Positions 50,738 through 59,935 of a stretch of DNA of 64,000 nucleotides are shown here, in pieces. The stretch comes from Myxococcus xanthus (GTDB lineage: Bacteria; Myxococcota; Myxococcia; Myxococcales; Myxococcaceae), in contig NZ_JABFNS010000003.1 in NCBI RefSeq assembly GCF_013116825.1, forward strand, positions 86,155 to 150,154. The letters are read 5' to 3'. A program made the translations under genes and the position numbers. Under the pieces are notes generated by a model. The model did not search any database. It was not told the DNA's origin and saw only the letters and a list, made by a program, of their open reading frames with translations. How positions within the stretch are numbered: position 1 is the stretch's first letter; each line of letters starts with the position of its first letter.

Positions 50738-52324
50738 CTACTTCGCCGTGGCCGTCGCCGCGCCGAGCTCGCGCAGCTTCTTCACGGCGTTGTCGTTCTT
50801 CGGGTTCAGCTCCAGCGACTTCTTGTAGCGGGAGATGGCCTCGTCCTTCCGGCCGGCCGCCGCGTAGCCCTCGCCCAGGCTGTCGTGGGTGTTGGCGTCC
50901 TCGGGGAAGAGGGACGCGTTCGCCTCGAACAGCTTCACCGCGTCGGCGACCTGGCCCTTGTTCAGCCGCGCGTAGCCGATGACGTTGAGGATGTCCGAGG
51001 TGACCTTCTCCTCCGCGGGGGCCGAGCGCTTGTGCGCGGTGAACCAGGAGACGGCGGTGTCCACGCCCTTCGTCCGGACGAGGAGGTCCGTCGTGATGAA
51101 GGCATTCTCCAGGTTGTGGGTGATGCCTTTCCAGCCGTACTCGGTCGCCACGCTGGCGACGATGCGGTCGAAGAGGAGCCCGCCGTCATCCGAGTTGGAC
51201 ATGATGGCCACGCCGCTGCCCGTCTCGGCGAAGGCGACGAGGAGCGAGCGGTAGCCCGCGTTCGAGCCGCCGTGTCCGAACCACGCCTGTCCCGGCGGGA
51301 GATGGAAGCCGATGCCGAAGGCCTGGGATTGGCGCGTGAGCATCTGCTTCGCCATGGCCTGGGACACCACGCGCTGGGACTTGCCCTGGGCGGCCTTGGA
51401 GACCTCCATCGCGATGCGGGCGAGGTCCGACGGCGTGGTCCACAGGCCGGCGGCGGCCTGCTCCGGATAGGTGTGCCAGCGTCCCTCCAGGTTCTTTCCG
51501 CCCGAGCGCGCGCCGACAGCGGCGAGGGGCTCCAGGGCCTTGGGCAGCGGCTGCTCGTAGGTGCTGTGCTTCAGGCCGAGCGGCGCCAGCACCGCCTCCT
51601 TCATGATTTGGGCGAACGGCTTCTGGAGCTGGTCCGTGAGCATCTGCTGGACGATGGAGGTGCCGCCGCCGCTGTAGCGCGTCAGGGTGCCGGGCACCGT
51701 GTCCACGCGGACGGGGGCGGAGTTGGCGGGCTGCTCGCCATCCAGGAGCTGTTGCAGCGTGGGAACGGGCGCCTGGGCCGCGTAGCCGGGGAATCCGTGC
51801 ACCGTCGTCCCGGCGCTGTGCGAGAGCAGCCGACGCAGGGTGACCTTCTGCTCGCGGGTGAACGCGTTGTCCGGCAGCTTCCAGGAGGTGAGTCTGGCAT
51901 TGATGTCCTCGTCGAGCGACCACTTGCGCTTCTCGGCGTGGTGCATCGCCGCGAGGGCGGCCACCGGCTTGCTGATGGACGCGGCCTGGAAGAGGGTGTC
52001 GACGGTGATGGGCGCGGTGCCTCCGGCCTCCTTCACGCCGTAGCCCTTGGCCCAGGCGAGCGAGCCCCGGTCGAACACGGCGATGCTCAGGCCGGGGATT
52101 TCATACAGGGCCATCCACTCCTGGAGGGGCAGGTGGCGGGGCTTCTCTCCGGGGATGGGGATGGAGGGGAAGCCCTGCTCCACGCGGGTGATGCGGGCGG
52201 CCTCGGCGGGGCGGGCCATCCACTGGGTGGTGGGCTTGCGTGTGTCCGCTCCGGTGAGCAGGACGACGGCCGAGAGCCCCGTGAGGGTCATGCGGACGGG
52301 ACGGGGTGTGGGGATGCGACGCAT
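50738..52324 (-). CDS. Beta-lactamase-family serine hydrolase with TPR tail
   Basis: 528 residues. Signal-like N-terminus (PVRMTLTGLSAVVLLTGA). Class C/esterase-type fold with the nucleophile SISK in LFQAASISKPVAAL, the Tyr motif RYSGGGTSI and HGGSNAGYRSL as third motif. A C-terminal TPR block (KLFEANASLFPEDANTHDSL, ISRYKKSLELNPKNDNAVKK) covers the last 110 residues. AAGGAG lies 7 bases before the ATG, which fixes the start; a much longer frame upstream is unlikely to be used. Probably periplasmic peptidase or esterase. Its 3' end meets the sigma-factor gene with an 18-bp gap. Confidence 0.88.
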   Translation of the reverse strand: MRRIPTPRPVRMTLTGLSAVVLLTGADTRKPTTQWMARPAEAARITRVEQGFPSIPIPGEKPRHLPLQEWMALYEIPGLSIAVFDRGSLAWAKGYGVKEAGGTAPITVDTLFQAASISKPVAALAAMHHAEKRKWSLDEDINARLTSWKLPDNAFTREQKVTLRRLLSHSAGTTVHGFPGYAAQAPVPTLQQLLDGEQPANSAPVRVDTVPGTLTRYSGGGTSIVQQMLTDQLQKPFAQIMKEAVLAPLGLKHSTYEQPLPKALEPLAAVGARSGGKNLEGRWHTYPEQAAAGLWTTPSDLARIAMEVSKAAQGKSQRVVSQAMAKQMLTRQSQAFGIGFHLPPGQAWFGHGGSNAGYRSLLVAFAETGSGVAIMSNSDDGGLLFDRIVASVATEYGWKGITHNLENAFITTDLLVRTKGVDTAVSWFTAHKRSAPAEEKVTSDILNVIGYARLNKGQVADAVKLFEANASLFPEDANTHDSLGEGYAAAGRKDEAISRYKKSLELNPKNDNAVKKLRELGAATATAK

Positions 52325-52652
52325 GGAAGACTCCTTGGGGGCACCTGCGCGGTGGGCGGCAGAGACCCTACGCGTCTTGCATGAGGTGATTGCCAGGGCC
52401 CCCTCCACGCGCGCCTTCACGGGCCGGAGGAACGTCAGACACTCGGGATACATCATTTCTAGAATCGAGCGTTTACGCCACGCGATGACAAGGCTATGGC
52501 GTATGTCGATGCAGTCAGCACCCGTGGGATGGGCGCGCACGCCCCAGGTCCGCGTCGAAGCACCGCCGACATCCGGCCCCTGACGCACCGGGGGCCCTGA
52601 ATGCACGCGAGGACGTGCGACCTCGTGGTGTGGTTGTCTCGCGAACTCCCCT
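52325..52652. other. Divergent promoter region
   Basis: No gene is seen between the divergent beta-lactamase-like and Ig-repeat lipoprotein genes. An AT-richer patch at 52445-52500 is the likely promoter area; I could not single out clear -35/-10 boxes. Confidence 0.3.
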
Positions 52653-55600
52653 ATGACCTTGAAACTCTCCTGGCTGCGATGCGCCCTGGCCGTCCTCGGC
52701 CTCTGGGCATTCGTCCCTGGCTGTAAGAATAGCGAGCCTGATGGAAATACACCGCCGGATGCCGCGGGCGAGCCCGATGCGGGCGGGCCGGATGGGGGCC
52801 ACGAGCCCACGCCCGATGGCGGACTTCCGGACGGTGGGACGCAGACGTCGGATGGTGTGGGCTTCATCGGCTACGTGCTGCCCGCGTCGAACGCGGAGTC
52901 CGTCCCACGCAACGCGCGCGTCATCGTGGGGTTCGCCGAGGCGCTCGATGTCACCACCGTGAGCGCGGAGGTCCTCACGGTGTCGGAGAACGGCGTCGCG
53001 GTGACGGGAACGGTGACGCATGACCCCGCCACGCGCACGCTGACCTTCACGCCGGGGCGTCCCTTCGCGGCGGATGCGTTGGTGACGGTGGGCGTCTCCA
53101 CGGCGCTGCGCCTGGTGACGGGCAAGTCCCTGCCGGCGCCCTACCAATCGGTCTTCACGGTGGGGCTGGAGGCGGACACTTCGCCGCCGGAGGTGCTGGC
53201 CACGCGGCCCCGCAGTGGTGAGAGTGATGTGTCGCCGACCTGGCCGGTGTACACGCTCTCCTTCCGAGAGCCGATGGACCCGCGCACGCTCACCGGTGAC
53301 ACGCTCCGGTTCGAGCAGGCGCTGGGGTCGAACCCCGCGGCGCCGCTCACGGGTGTCATCTCCTACGATGCTCCGAGCCAGTCGGTGTCCTTCCGTGTCA
53401 GTCCGCTGCCCGCGCCGGGGGCGCTCGTCACCGGGACACTCTCCACGGGGGCGAAGGACCTGGCGGGCAATGCGCTCACGCAGGCGCACGCGTTTACGTT
53501 CTTTGTGACGGCGTCGAGCGACACCACCGCGCCGCGGGTGCAGGGGACGCTGCCGGAGGCGACGTCGGTGGGGGTGGCCGCGCGCTATGCGCCCATCATC
53601 GTCCACTTCAGCGAGCCACTCCGGCCTGAGAGCGTCACGCCGGACCGCGTCTACCTGGAGGAACTGAACACCGACGGCACGCAGGTGGTCCGCCGGGTTC
53701 CGGGCACGCTGCGCTACGACGACGCGAAGCTCCACTCCGCCTTCACGCCGAAAGAGCCGCTGAAGTACCAGACGCGCTACCGGGGGCGGGTCAGCGCCGT
53801 GGAGGACCTCGCGGGCAACGTGCTGGCGCCGTTCGACGGCTTCCACTTCGTCACGGAGCTGGAGCCCTCTCCGCCGGTGGTGCGTGATGCGACGCCGGCT
53901 CCGGACGCGCGCTTCGTGCCGCTGGGGAGCCCGCTGCGCGTGAGCTTCGACCGGCCGCTGGACCCGGCCACCGTCAACGCGCGGACGGTGGGCGTCGAGG
54001 GCGTCACGGGGCTGGTCAACTACGAGTCCTCCACGAACACGGTGGTGTTCCGGCCCGTGCCGCCCTTCGCGCCCGCCACGAACTACACGGTGACGGTGAA
54101 GGACGTGCAGACGCCGCAGGGGGCGGGCCTCGCCTCGCCGCAGACGTACACGGTGCGCACGGTGGCTCCCGGGGTGAGGGTGAGCGCGGGGCGTCCCGGT
54201 CAGCCGGGGATGTCCGTGTTCGCCACGGGCCCCCGGGGGACGCTGGCCGTGTGGAACGAGGACACGGGGACGGCCATCCAGGTCCGCGCGGCCTTCGACA
54301 GCGGCTCGGGCTTCGGGGACTCCGTCCTGGTGGGGGAGGGACGCTCGATGACGCTGGCGCCGCAGGTGTCCGCCTGGGGCGAGCGCTTCGTGGTGGGCTG
54401 GTCGGACCGCTCGCTCGCGGGGGGCGCCGTCGCGCTCTTCGATGGGACGGACTTCTCTCCCGTGACGCCCGGCATCAGCGGCCGGCTGTTCGGGGTGGGG
54501 AACCATCTCTATGCCCTCAATGGGAAGACCTTCCGGGTCCATGCTGGGACGCAGTGGTCGGAGGTCTTCACGGCGGCGAACCTGGGGTCGCCCGTGTCCC
54601 TCCTGCAGAATGGAGACCGGGTGCTGGTGTCGTCGGGGCGGAGCACGACGTTGGAGGTCTCGGTCGTGTTCGACGGGGTGCGGTGGCTGGAGTCCACGGT
54701 GTCGTCCCCGGTGGACGCGCAGTACATCCGCGTGGGGGACAGCTTCGGGCGGGCGTGGGTGTCCAACCGGGGGGTGGAGTTCGCGCTCTTCAACCGGGAC
54801 ACGCGCGAGTGGGGGCTGGGGGAGCTCATCACGTCCGAGCAGATGACGAGCCTGCGCATCGCCTCGGATGGCAGCACCATCACGGCGGTCCTCGGCGATA
54901 CGGGCGGGCTTTTCGCGTCGGTGCGCGCGAACGGGGCATGGCAGGCCCCATCGCTGTTGGACAACCTGGCGGTTCGCGACATCTGGGCGGTGGTGCCCCA
55001 CCGAGGCAACTACGTCGCGTTGTGGACCGGCATCAACAGCGCCACGCTGGTGCGCGCCGTCTCGCAGACGGGAAGCTCGTGGAGCTCGACCTCGAAGGCC
55101 GTGGTCGCGTCGGGGTTGAGCAGCGTGCTCGACGTGCGGGCGTCGGGGGATGACCTGCTGGTCCTGATGCAGAAGACCCAGCCGTCGTCCACGGCTGAAA
55201 TCTGGGGCGCGGCGCTCACGTCGCAGGGGTGGCAGCCGAGCGTCCAGCTTCGTGGCCGGGAGGCGACTTCCTCGGTGTTGGTGCCGGTGGGGGCTCGCGC
55301 GGGTGCGCTCTTCGTGCAGCCGGGGCGGCTCGTGGTGCGCGGCTATCTGGGAGGTGGCCAGTGGGACTCGGGGCTTGAGCTGGTGACGCCGGCGCTCGTC
55401 GGCAGCGTGCGGGACGTGGCCGTCCACTTCGAGTCCGACGGGCATGGGGCCGCCGCGTGGGAGCAGTTCGACGCGGGGGCGTGGAGTCTCTTCCTGGCGG
55501 AGTTCGACGGGACGGTGTGGATGGAGCCGGTGCGTGTGGGGCTGGCGGGCACGAAGGTCCGCGTGGCGGTGGACGACAACGGGGTGGTGGTGGCGTATCT

Positions 55601-56480
55601 CCAGCCGTCCACGCAGGCGGGCCTGATGGACATCTGGGTGGTGTCCTCCGAGGCGGGGGTGGTGGGGGCGCCGCAACTGTTGGACAGCGTGGCGGCCACG
55701 GACCCGGACCTGGCGCTGGTGCATGGCCCCAGCGGCTTCATGGCGGTGTGGGGCGAGTGGGAGATTCGCGGAGCGCGGAGCGTGGATGGGGTGGCGTGGC
55801 GGGACCTGGCGACCCTCATCCCGAGGGTGTTCCAGGAGGCGCGTTGGTACAACACGCGGCTGGTCACGGTGGGTGATTCCTTCGCGCTGTCGGCGCAGCG
55901 CAACGAGCTCTACCTGAACATGAGCATCCACACTGCGGGGGTGTGGCAGCCCATCGCGGCCCCGGTCATGCCCAGTGACGTCTACGAGTTCGTCGCGGCG
56001 GGCAACTCGGTGATGTTGATGGCGCCCTTCGACGACGAGTTCCGCTACATCTTCCACAACGGCATCGCCTGGTCCGGCCAGAACATCGTCAAGTCGCCGG
56101 AGGACGGCCAAGGTGTGCTCGCGGCGGCTCCGAGCGGGTTCCGGATGCACACCGACAAGAGCTGGTGGCGGTGGAGCGGGACGGAGTGGCTGAAAGAGGC
56201 GACGGATGTCAGCCGTCCCTATTGGGCGGGCAGCCTGCGCTGTGACGCGAAGGGCTGCGGCCTGGCGACGGGAGCCGCGTTCGATATGCCGATGAACCTG
56301 GCGCTGTCCTACGCGTCGGGCACGCGCTCTTTCTGGACGGGGGCCTCGCCCGCGCAGGGAGACTTCCCCGTCCAGGCGGGGAGTGTGACGTGGGACTTCG
56401 TGGCGGACACCTACCGCGTCACGTGGCGCCAGCCCGTGCAGCAGGGTGTGCTCGCGCTGCACGCCAGCACGGCCCTGTGA
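52653..56480 (+). CDS. Large lipoprotein with SbsA-type Ig repeats
   Basis: 1275 residues. Signal peptide with FVPGC as lipobox (Cys24), then a Pro/Asp/Gly linker to about 68. Four SbsA/Big_5-like Ig domains follow, beginning near 70, 170, 285 and 405, each with a strand like PRNARVIVGFAEALDVTTV, YTLSFREPMDPRTL, IIVHFSEPLRPESV or LRVSFDRPLDPATV. The C-terminal 750 residues repeat strands such as GPRGTLAVWNED, AWGERFVVGWSD, GHGAAAWEQFD and GPSGFMAVWGEWE, resembling a beta-propeller. Likely a surface adhesin or scaffold; no enzyme motif. No strong ribosome site, but the signal peptide supports this start. Confidence 0.82.
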   Translation: MTLKLSWLRCALAVLGLWAFVPGCKNSEPDGNTPPDAAGEPDAGGPDGGHEPTPDGGLPDGGTQTSDGVGFIGYVLPASNAESVPRNARVIVGFAEALDVTTVSAEVLTVSENGVAVTGTVTHDPATRTLTFTPGRPFAADALVTVGVSTALRLVTGKSLPAPYQSVFTVGLEADTSPPEVLATRPRSGESDVSPTWPVYTLSFREPMDPRTLTGDTLRFEQALGSNPAAPLTGVISYDAPSQSVSFRVSPLPAPGALVTGTLSTGAKDLAGNALTQAHAFTFFVTASSDTTAPRVQGTLPEATSVGVAARYAPIIVHFSEPLRPESVTPDRVYLEELNTDGTQVVRRVPGTLRYDDAKLHSAFTPKEPLKYQTRYRGRVSAVEDLAGNVLAPFDGFHFVTELEPSPPVVRDATPAPDARFVPLGSPLRVSFDRPLDPATVNARTVGVEGVTGLVNYESSTNTVVFRPVPPFAPATNYTVTVKDVQTPQGAGLASPQTYTVRTVAPGVRVSAGRPGQPGMSVFATGPRGTLAVWNEDTGTAIQVRAAFDSGSGFGDSVLVGEGRSMTLAPQVSAWGERFVVGWSDRSLAGGAVALFDGTDFSPVTPGISGRLFGVGNHLYALNGKTFRVHAGTQWSEVFTAANLGSPVSLLQNGDRVLVSSGRSTTLEVSVVFDGVRWLESTVSSPVDAQYIRVGDSFGRAWVSNRGVEFALFNRDTREWGLGELITSEQMTSLRIASDGSTITAVLGDTGGLFASVRANGAWQAPSLLDNLAVRDIWAVVPHRGNYVALWTGINSATLVRAVSQTGSSWSSTSKAVVASGLSSVLDVRASGDDLLVLMQKTQPSSTAEIWGAALTSQGWQPSVQLRGREATSSVLVPVGARAGALFVQPGRLVVRGYLGGGQWDSGLELVTPALVGSVRDVAVHFESDGHGAAAWEQFDAGAWSLFLAEFDGTVWMEPVRVGLAGTKVRVAVDDNGVVVAYLQPSTQAGLMDIWVVSSEAGVVGAPQLLDSVAATDPDLALVHGPSGFMAVWGEWEIRGARSVDGVAWRDLATLIPRVFQEARWYNTRLVTVGDSFALSAQRNELYLNMSIHTAGVWQPIAAPVMPSDVYEFVAAGNSVMLMAPFDDEFRYIFHNGIAWSGQNIVKSPEDGQGVLAAAPSGFRMHTDKSWWRWSGTEWLKEATDVSRPYWAGSLRCDAKGCGLATGAAFDMPMNLALSYASGTRSFWTGASPAQGDFPVQAGSVTWDFVADTYRVTWRQPVQQGVLALHASTAL

Positions 56481-56630
56481 GGGCCTGAGTCCATGAGGAG
56501 GGGGCGGTGGATGTGTCCCCGCTCCGTCCTCGTGGCCCGAAGTCCGGAGCCGGGTGCTTCACCTGGGAGAGGTGAGGCGGTCCCAAGGGGAAACACGCAT
56601 CACACCGGGGCGCCTCGCGGGCCCCGGCGT

Positions 56631-56640
56631 TGACGTGTCA
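56631..56640 (+). promoter_or_regulatory. Putative activator site TGACGTGTCA upstream of the Ntn hydrolase
   Basis: The 10-mer TGACGTGTCA lies about 94 bp upstream of the -24 element of the hydrolase gene. The same sequence, read in the direction of transcription, lies upstream of the possible pore-former gene at 59722-59731. Confidence 0.45.
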
Positions 56641-56733
56641 CGAGCCCCCGCAGACGCGTCAACGCGCCCCATCGCAAGCGGCCCCATCGGACGCAAAGCC
56701 GTGGAATGACTCGAACGACCCGCGAGGTGCAGG

Positions 56734-56749
56734 TGGCACGCGTCCTGCT
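56734..56749 (+). promoter_or_regulatory. Sigma-54-type promoter of the Ntn hydrolase gene
   Basis: TGGCACGCGTCCTGCT matches the -24/-12 consensus TGGCACG-N4-TTGCW with one mismatch and the exact 10-base spacing between the GG and GC dinucleotides. Transcription would begin near 56760. Confidence 0.6.
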
Positions 56750-56778
56750 CTGGTGACGCACTGCCCCCCCACACCAGA

Positions 56779-56797
56779 CCTTCGCATGGTGCGAAGG
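56779..56797 (+). promoter_or_regulatory. Leader hairpin CCTTCGCA/TGCGAAGG
   Basis: Perfect 8-bp inverted repeat with a 3-base loop in the predicted 5' leader, ending about 7 bases before the GAGGA ribosome site of the hydrolase. It may be an operator or an RNA hairpin that modulates translation or stability. Confidence 0.45.
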
Positions 56798-56817
56798 CAT
56801 CAACGAGGACGTTTCAC

Positions 56818-57888
56818 ATGTGCACTGATTTTCTGGTCGCGACCGAGGACTCGAGCGCTGTCGTCGTTGGCCGCAGCATGGAGTTCGGCGTCGACCTCGG
56901 CTCCAAGTTCCGGTTCCACGCCAAGGGGCATACGGTCCAGTCTCCGGGTTCCCTCACGCACCTGCATGGCCTCAAGTGGACGACGAAGTTCGACTACGTC
57001 GGCCTCACCGTCACGCTCTATGGCGTCACCGTCATCGGCGATGCGATGAACTCCGAAGGCCTCTCCGCCGGAGCGCTGTGGATGCCCACGTCCACGTATC
57101 CCCAGGCCGCCAAGGACCCGTCGCGGGGACTGGCGCCCGAGCTCTTCGTGGAGTGGGCCGTGGGTAACTTCGCCACCGTGGACGCGGTGAAGGAGGCCCT
57201 GGCGAACGGCGACGCCGAGCTGTGGCACAGCGACTGGATGTCGAGCAAGATCCCGCTCCACTTCGCCCTCCACGACGCGAAGGGCAACAGCGTGGTCGTC
57301 GAGTTCACCGACCGGCAGATGTTCCTGTACGCGTCGACGGGTCATGACAACTCGCCGCTGAACATGCACAACCCGGTTGCTGTCCTGACCAACCACCCGA
57401 CCTTCCCGGACCACCTGGAGAACCTCAAGAACTACGCGAGGCTGTCGTCCCGTGGCGCCACGCCCGTGAAGCTGGGAACCGGCACCTTCGCGCCTCACGG
57501 CTGCGGCAGCGGCCTCTTCGGGATTCCCGGCGACTCCACGCCCCCCTCCCGGTTCGTCCGGGCCGTCTACCTCCGTGAGTTCTCCGAGAAGCCCAAGAAC
57601 GCGGCCGAGGCCCGCTCCCTGGCGCTGCACCTGCTCAACACCGTCGACATCCCCTACGGCACCAGCCGCGACTTGAACGAGGCCACGGGCAAGGACTCTC
57701 TCGACTACACCCAGTGGGTCGTCGTGAAGGACCTGACGAACCGCACGTTCGGCGTCCGGACCTACGACAGCCTGGGGCTGCAGACGCTGGACCTGCGCAC
57801 GGTCGACTTCAAGAAGGCAGATGGCAAGACGCTCGCCATCTCCCCGGTGGATTCGCAGATCGACGCCAACAAGCAGCTGGCGAGCTGA
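56818..57888 (+). CDS. Choloylglycine-hydrolase/penicillin V acylase-like Ntn amidohydrolase
   Basis: 356 residues. The second residue is Cys (MCTDFLVATEDSS), which becomes the N-terminal nucleophile after Met removal; VVVGRSMEFG supplies the Arg (residue 19), DAMNSEGLSAGALWMP follows and VLTNHPTFPDHLENLKNYA gives the conserved Asn region. The family cleaves linear amides such as bile salts, penicillin V or acyl-homoserine lactones. There is no signal peptide, so the enzyme is cytosolic or leaves by another route. It appears to have a sigma-54 promoter, a leader hairpin and an upstream dyad, and it converges on the possible pore-former gene. Confidence 0.88.
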   Translation: MCTDFLVATEDSSAVVVGRSMEFGVDLGSKFRFHAKGHTVQSPGSLTHLHGLKWTTKFDYVGLTVTLYGVTVIGDAMNSEGLSAGALWMPTSTYPQAAKDPSRGLAPELFVEWAVGNFATVDAVKEALANGDAELWHSDWMSSKIPLHFALHDAKGNSVVVEFTDRQMFLYASTGHDNSPLNMHNPVAVLTNHPTFPDHLENLKNYARLSSRGATPVKLGTGTFAPHGCGSGLFGIPGDSTPPSRFVRAVYLREFSEKPKNAAEARSLALHLLNTVDIPYGTSRDLNEATGKDSLDYTQWVVVKDLTNRTFGVRTYDSLGLQTLDLRTVDFKKADGKTLAISPVDSQIDANKQLAS

Positions 57889-57913
57889 GTTACTGACTCC
57901 CCCTCCGTGGCGC

Positions 57914-57951
57914 GGGGCCGGGCACCTGGCTGCAAACGGGTACCCGGCCCC
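57914..57951. terminator. Hairpin terminator after the Ntn hydrolase
   Basis: GGGGCCGGG (57914-57922) pairs with CCCGGCCCC (57943-57951), and the stem can be extended with small mismatches. No T-run. Confidence 0.55.
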
Positions 57952-58034
57952 GTCGCCGCTCAGTGGATGCGAAGCGCGAGCGTGCCCAGGTGGTGACGGC
58001 CCACGGCTTCGAGCGCCCGGCCCACCCCCGGGCC

Positions 58035-58111
58035 GCTGACATGTCAGCAGGCCGCCCGGCGGGCCAACACGGGGGCGAGTCAAGGCCGGACGGCAGCGCT
58101 CGCCCCCGTGT
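58035..58111. terminator. Palindrome and 13-bp stem between convergent genes
   Basis: GCTGACATGTCAGC (58035-58048) is a perfect 14-bp palindrome. It is followed by ACACGGGGGCGAG (58067-58079) and its exact inverted partner CTCGCCCCCGTGT (58099-58111). The 13-bp stem probably ends transcription of the gene on the minus strand. The palindrome core TGACATGTCA also occurs upstream of that gene at 59744-59753. Confidence 0.55.
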
Positions 58112-58149
58112 CACTGTCTACGAATGCCCCGGGTCTGGGGCTCGGGGAC

Positions 58150-59559
58150 TCACGGCGTGGGCTTGACCGTGCCCAGGTTGAAGCTCGCCTGGATGCCGCA
58201 CCAGATGGCGTTCTTGGGCGTGTTGGTCGTGTAGGTGAAGCCGTTCGACCAGGTGATCTGGCAGCGCGCGATGTGCTGCGTGATGTTGAACGAGAACGGC
58301 AGCGTGTCCGTGCAGTTGTTGGGGAAGCGCCACACCGTCTCGTTGGTGGGCATGTTGTTGTTCCGGGAGAGGACCGGGGTGCCCCGGACGCCGAACTGGA
58401 GGAACCCGGTCCAGACCAGGGACCCGGGGCTTCCCACCGTGTACGGCTTCCCGTCACTGGCGGTGTTCATGTTGAACTTCCAGTTTCCCTGCGTGGGCGG
58501 GCTCTGGTTGATCACCGCCCAGTCCGTGAGGTTGATGGTCGTCGTCTTGGACGAGTCGTAGGTGGCGGAGACCGAGGCCTCGGGGCCGGAGCTGTCCCCA
58601 CCGCCCGAGACTCCCAGCGAGAAGCCCGTCGTAGCGGCCACCGACGACGAGTTGACCGCGTTCAGCGGCGCAGTCTTGTCGATGGCGGAGCCCGAGGGCA
58701 GGGTGCTGGAGCTGGGGCCGTAGCTGACCTCGATCTGCTCCTGGTAGTACCCGGAGTCCCAATCATTGGGCTGCGGTGAACCGGTGATGCTGCACCCGGT
58801 GCCCACCGTCTGGATTTCGAGGTACTTGTAGTTCGGACTGGTGACGGAATAGAGCCCATACATGAAGTTGACGTTGAGCTGCCCGTGGCAGCCGGGCGCG
58901 TTCTTCGAATCCGGGGTCCAGGATTGCGGCCCCAGATCGACGTAGCCCTCTCTCTTGGCGTGCTCCGGGAGGTTGTTGCTGCCCGAAGCGAAGAAGGACG
59001 TCGTCCCCACAAACTGATCCACCTCGGAGAACTTGTCGAGGTGCGTCCGCACGAGCCGGGCCAGCGCCCCGGGATTGCTGGCCACCCGGTAGACCGGCGC
59101 GCTCGACTCGTAGTCCGCGTACGCGGGCGTGAAGGTCTTGCGGCTGGCAGCGCCGCCCTTGGGGCTCTTCGCGTGCATGAAGAGACGGGTCTCCTCCTGG
59201 GTGAACCCGATCTGCTGCATGCCGTGAGGATCCAGGATGCTGATATAGGAGGCGCGCCGGCTCTTGAGTGGCTGCAGAAGCACGAGCCGCGCGTTGCAGG
59301 TGAAGGCCGAGACCTGAGCCATCGCGTCTGGATCAGACATCTCGTAGAGGACGGGGATGCCCTTCTCGAAGGCCTGAGCGATCAGCCCAGCCTTCACGAG
59401 CTCCTGCCCGGAGAGCTCGAAGCCATTGAGGTAGAGCAGTTCCACCCCGGACAGGCTGGCGCCGTCAGCCAGCGAGGCCTGGGAGATGCTCAGCTTCTCA
59501 TTCTGGCCGACGAGGTCAGCGACAAGGCTGGGAGAACCAATGGAGAGTAGCTTGCTCAC
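58150..59559 (-). CDS. Possible beta-pore-forming (leukocidin/haemolysin-like) protein
   Basis: 469 residues, no signal peptide (VSKLLSIGSPSLVADLVGQ). The N-terminal 180 residues (FEKGIPVLYEMSDPDAMAQV) are alpha/beta. The C-terminal half has a Ser/Thr/Gly-rich amphipathic stretch (TTGFSLGVSGGGDSSGPEAS, then VSATYDSSKTTTINLTDWAV), followed by aromatic-rich strands with paired Cys; this resembles the pre-stem and rim of leukocidin/cytolysin beta-barrel toxins. The match is by pattern only; an unrelated beta-sandwich protein is possible. GTG start with AGGAG 8 bases upstream. Expression appears to be sigma-54 dependent, like the convergent hydrolase. Confidence 0.5.
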   Translation of the reverse strand: MSKLLSIGSPSLVADLVGQNEKLSISQASLADGASLSGVELLYLNGFELSGQELVKAGLIAQAFEKGIPVLYEMSDPDAMAQVSAFTCNARLVLLQPLKSRRASYISILDPHGMQQIGFTQEETRLFMHAKSPKGGAASRKTFTPAYADYESSAPVYRVASNPGALARLVRTHLDKFSEVDQFVGTTSFFASGSNNLPEHAKREGYVDLGPQSWTPDSKNAPGCHGQLNVNFMYGLYSVTSPNYKYLEIQTVGTGCSITGSPQPNDWDSGYYQEQIEVSYGPSSSTLPSGSAIDKTAPLNAVNSSSVAATTGFSLGVSGGGDSSGPEASVSATYDSSKTTTINLTDWAVINQSPPTQGNWKFNMNTASDGKPYTVGSPGSLVWTGFLQFGVRGTPVLSRNNNMPTNETVWRFPNNCTDTLPFSFNITQHIARCQITWSNGFTYTTNTPKNAIWCGIQASFNLGTVKPTP

Positions 59560-59632
59560 GATTTCTGCTCCTGTGTTTTCAGGTGTTGGAGGTGAGAGCG
59601 AGTGGCCCTCACGTGCTGCGCCCAGGCGGAAG

Positions 59633-59648
59633 TGCACGCATGGTGCCA
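59633..59648 (-). promoter_or_regulatory. Sigma-54-type promoter of the possible pore-former gene
   Basis: On the minus strand TGGCACCATGCGTGCA keeps the TGGCAC box and the exact 10-base spacing from GG to GC; the -12 reads GTGCA for TTGCA. The start of transcription would be near 59622, giving a leader of about 60 bases. Confidence 0.5.
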
Positions 59649-59721
59649 GCACCAGCGATAGCGCGGCCTCAGAGCGAGCCCCGCGAGGGCCGCGTTGTGA
59701 AGCGAGGCGGTTGCCGGGCAC

Positions 59722-59753
59722 TGACACGTCATTGGCGTGTCAATGACATGTCA
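59722..59753 (-). promoter_or_regulatory. Cluster of TGACA/TGTCA half-sites upstream of the possible pore-former
   Basis: TGACACGTCA (59722-59731; TGACGTGTCA on the minus strand), CGTGTCA (59736-59742) and the palindrome TGACATGTCA (59744-59753) lie 75-105 bp upstream of the -24 element, where a bacterial enhancer-binding protein would bind. Confidence 0.45.
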
Positions 59754-59855
59754 GCGGAGCCCAGCGCAGCGCGGGCCTCTTGATAAGACAGCCTTGGCGC
59801 CATCTGAAGCCGTATGGTAAGTGTTCAGGGGAGATGGGCGGTTGAAGAAAGAGCA

Positions 59856-59930
59856 GGCCGCATCGCCTATCAGATGAAGCGCCCGCAGCCGGACGGCACC
59901 ACGCACCACCTTTTGACAGGCCAACCCATG
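59856..59930 (+). mobile_element. IS91-type transposase fragment, second copy
   Basis: GRIAYQMKRPQPDGTTHHLL is nearly the same as part of the fragment at 31445-31510. The match ends abruptly near 59930 where coding for an alpha/beta hydrolase fragment begins. Confidence 0.65.
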
Positions 59931-59935
59931 GAGGT

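Noticed and set aside
52515..56462. Long minus-strand open frame opposite the Ig-repeat lipoprotein
   Set aside because: Composition is dominated by Arg, His and Pro with no motifs; the plus strand has a lipobox and Ig domains.
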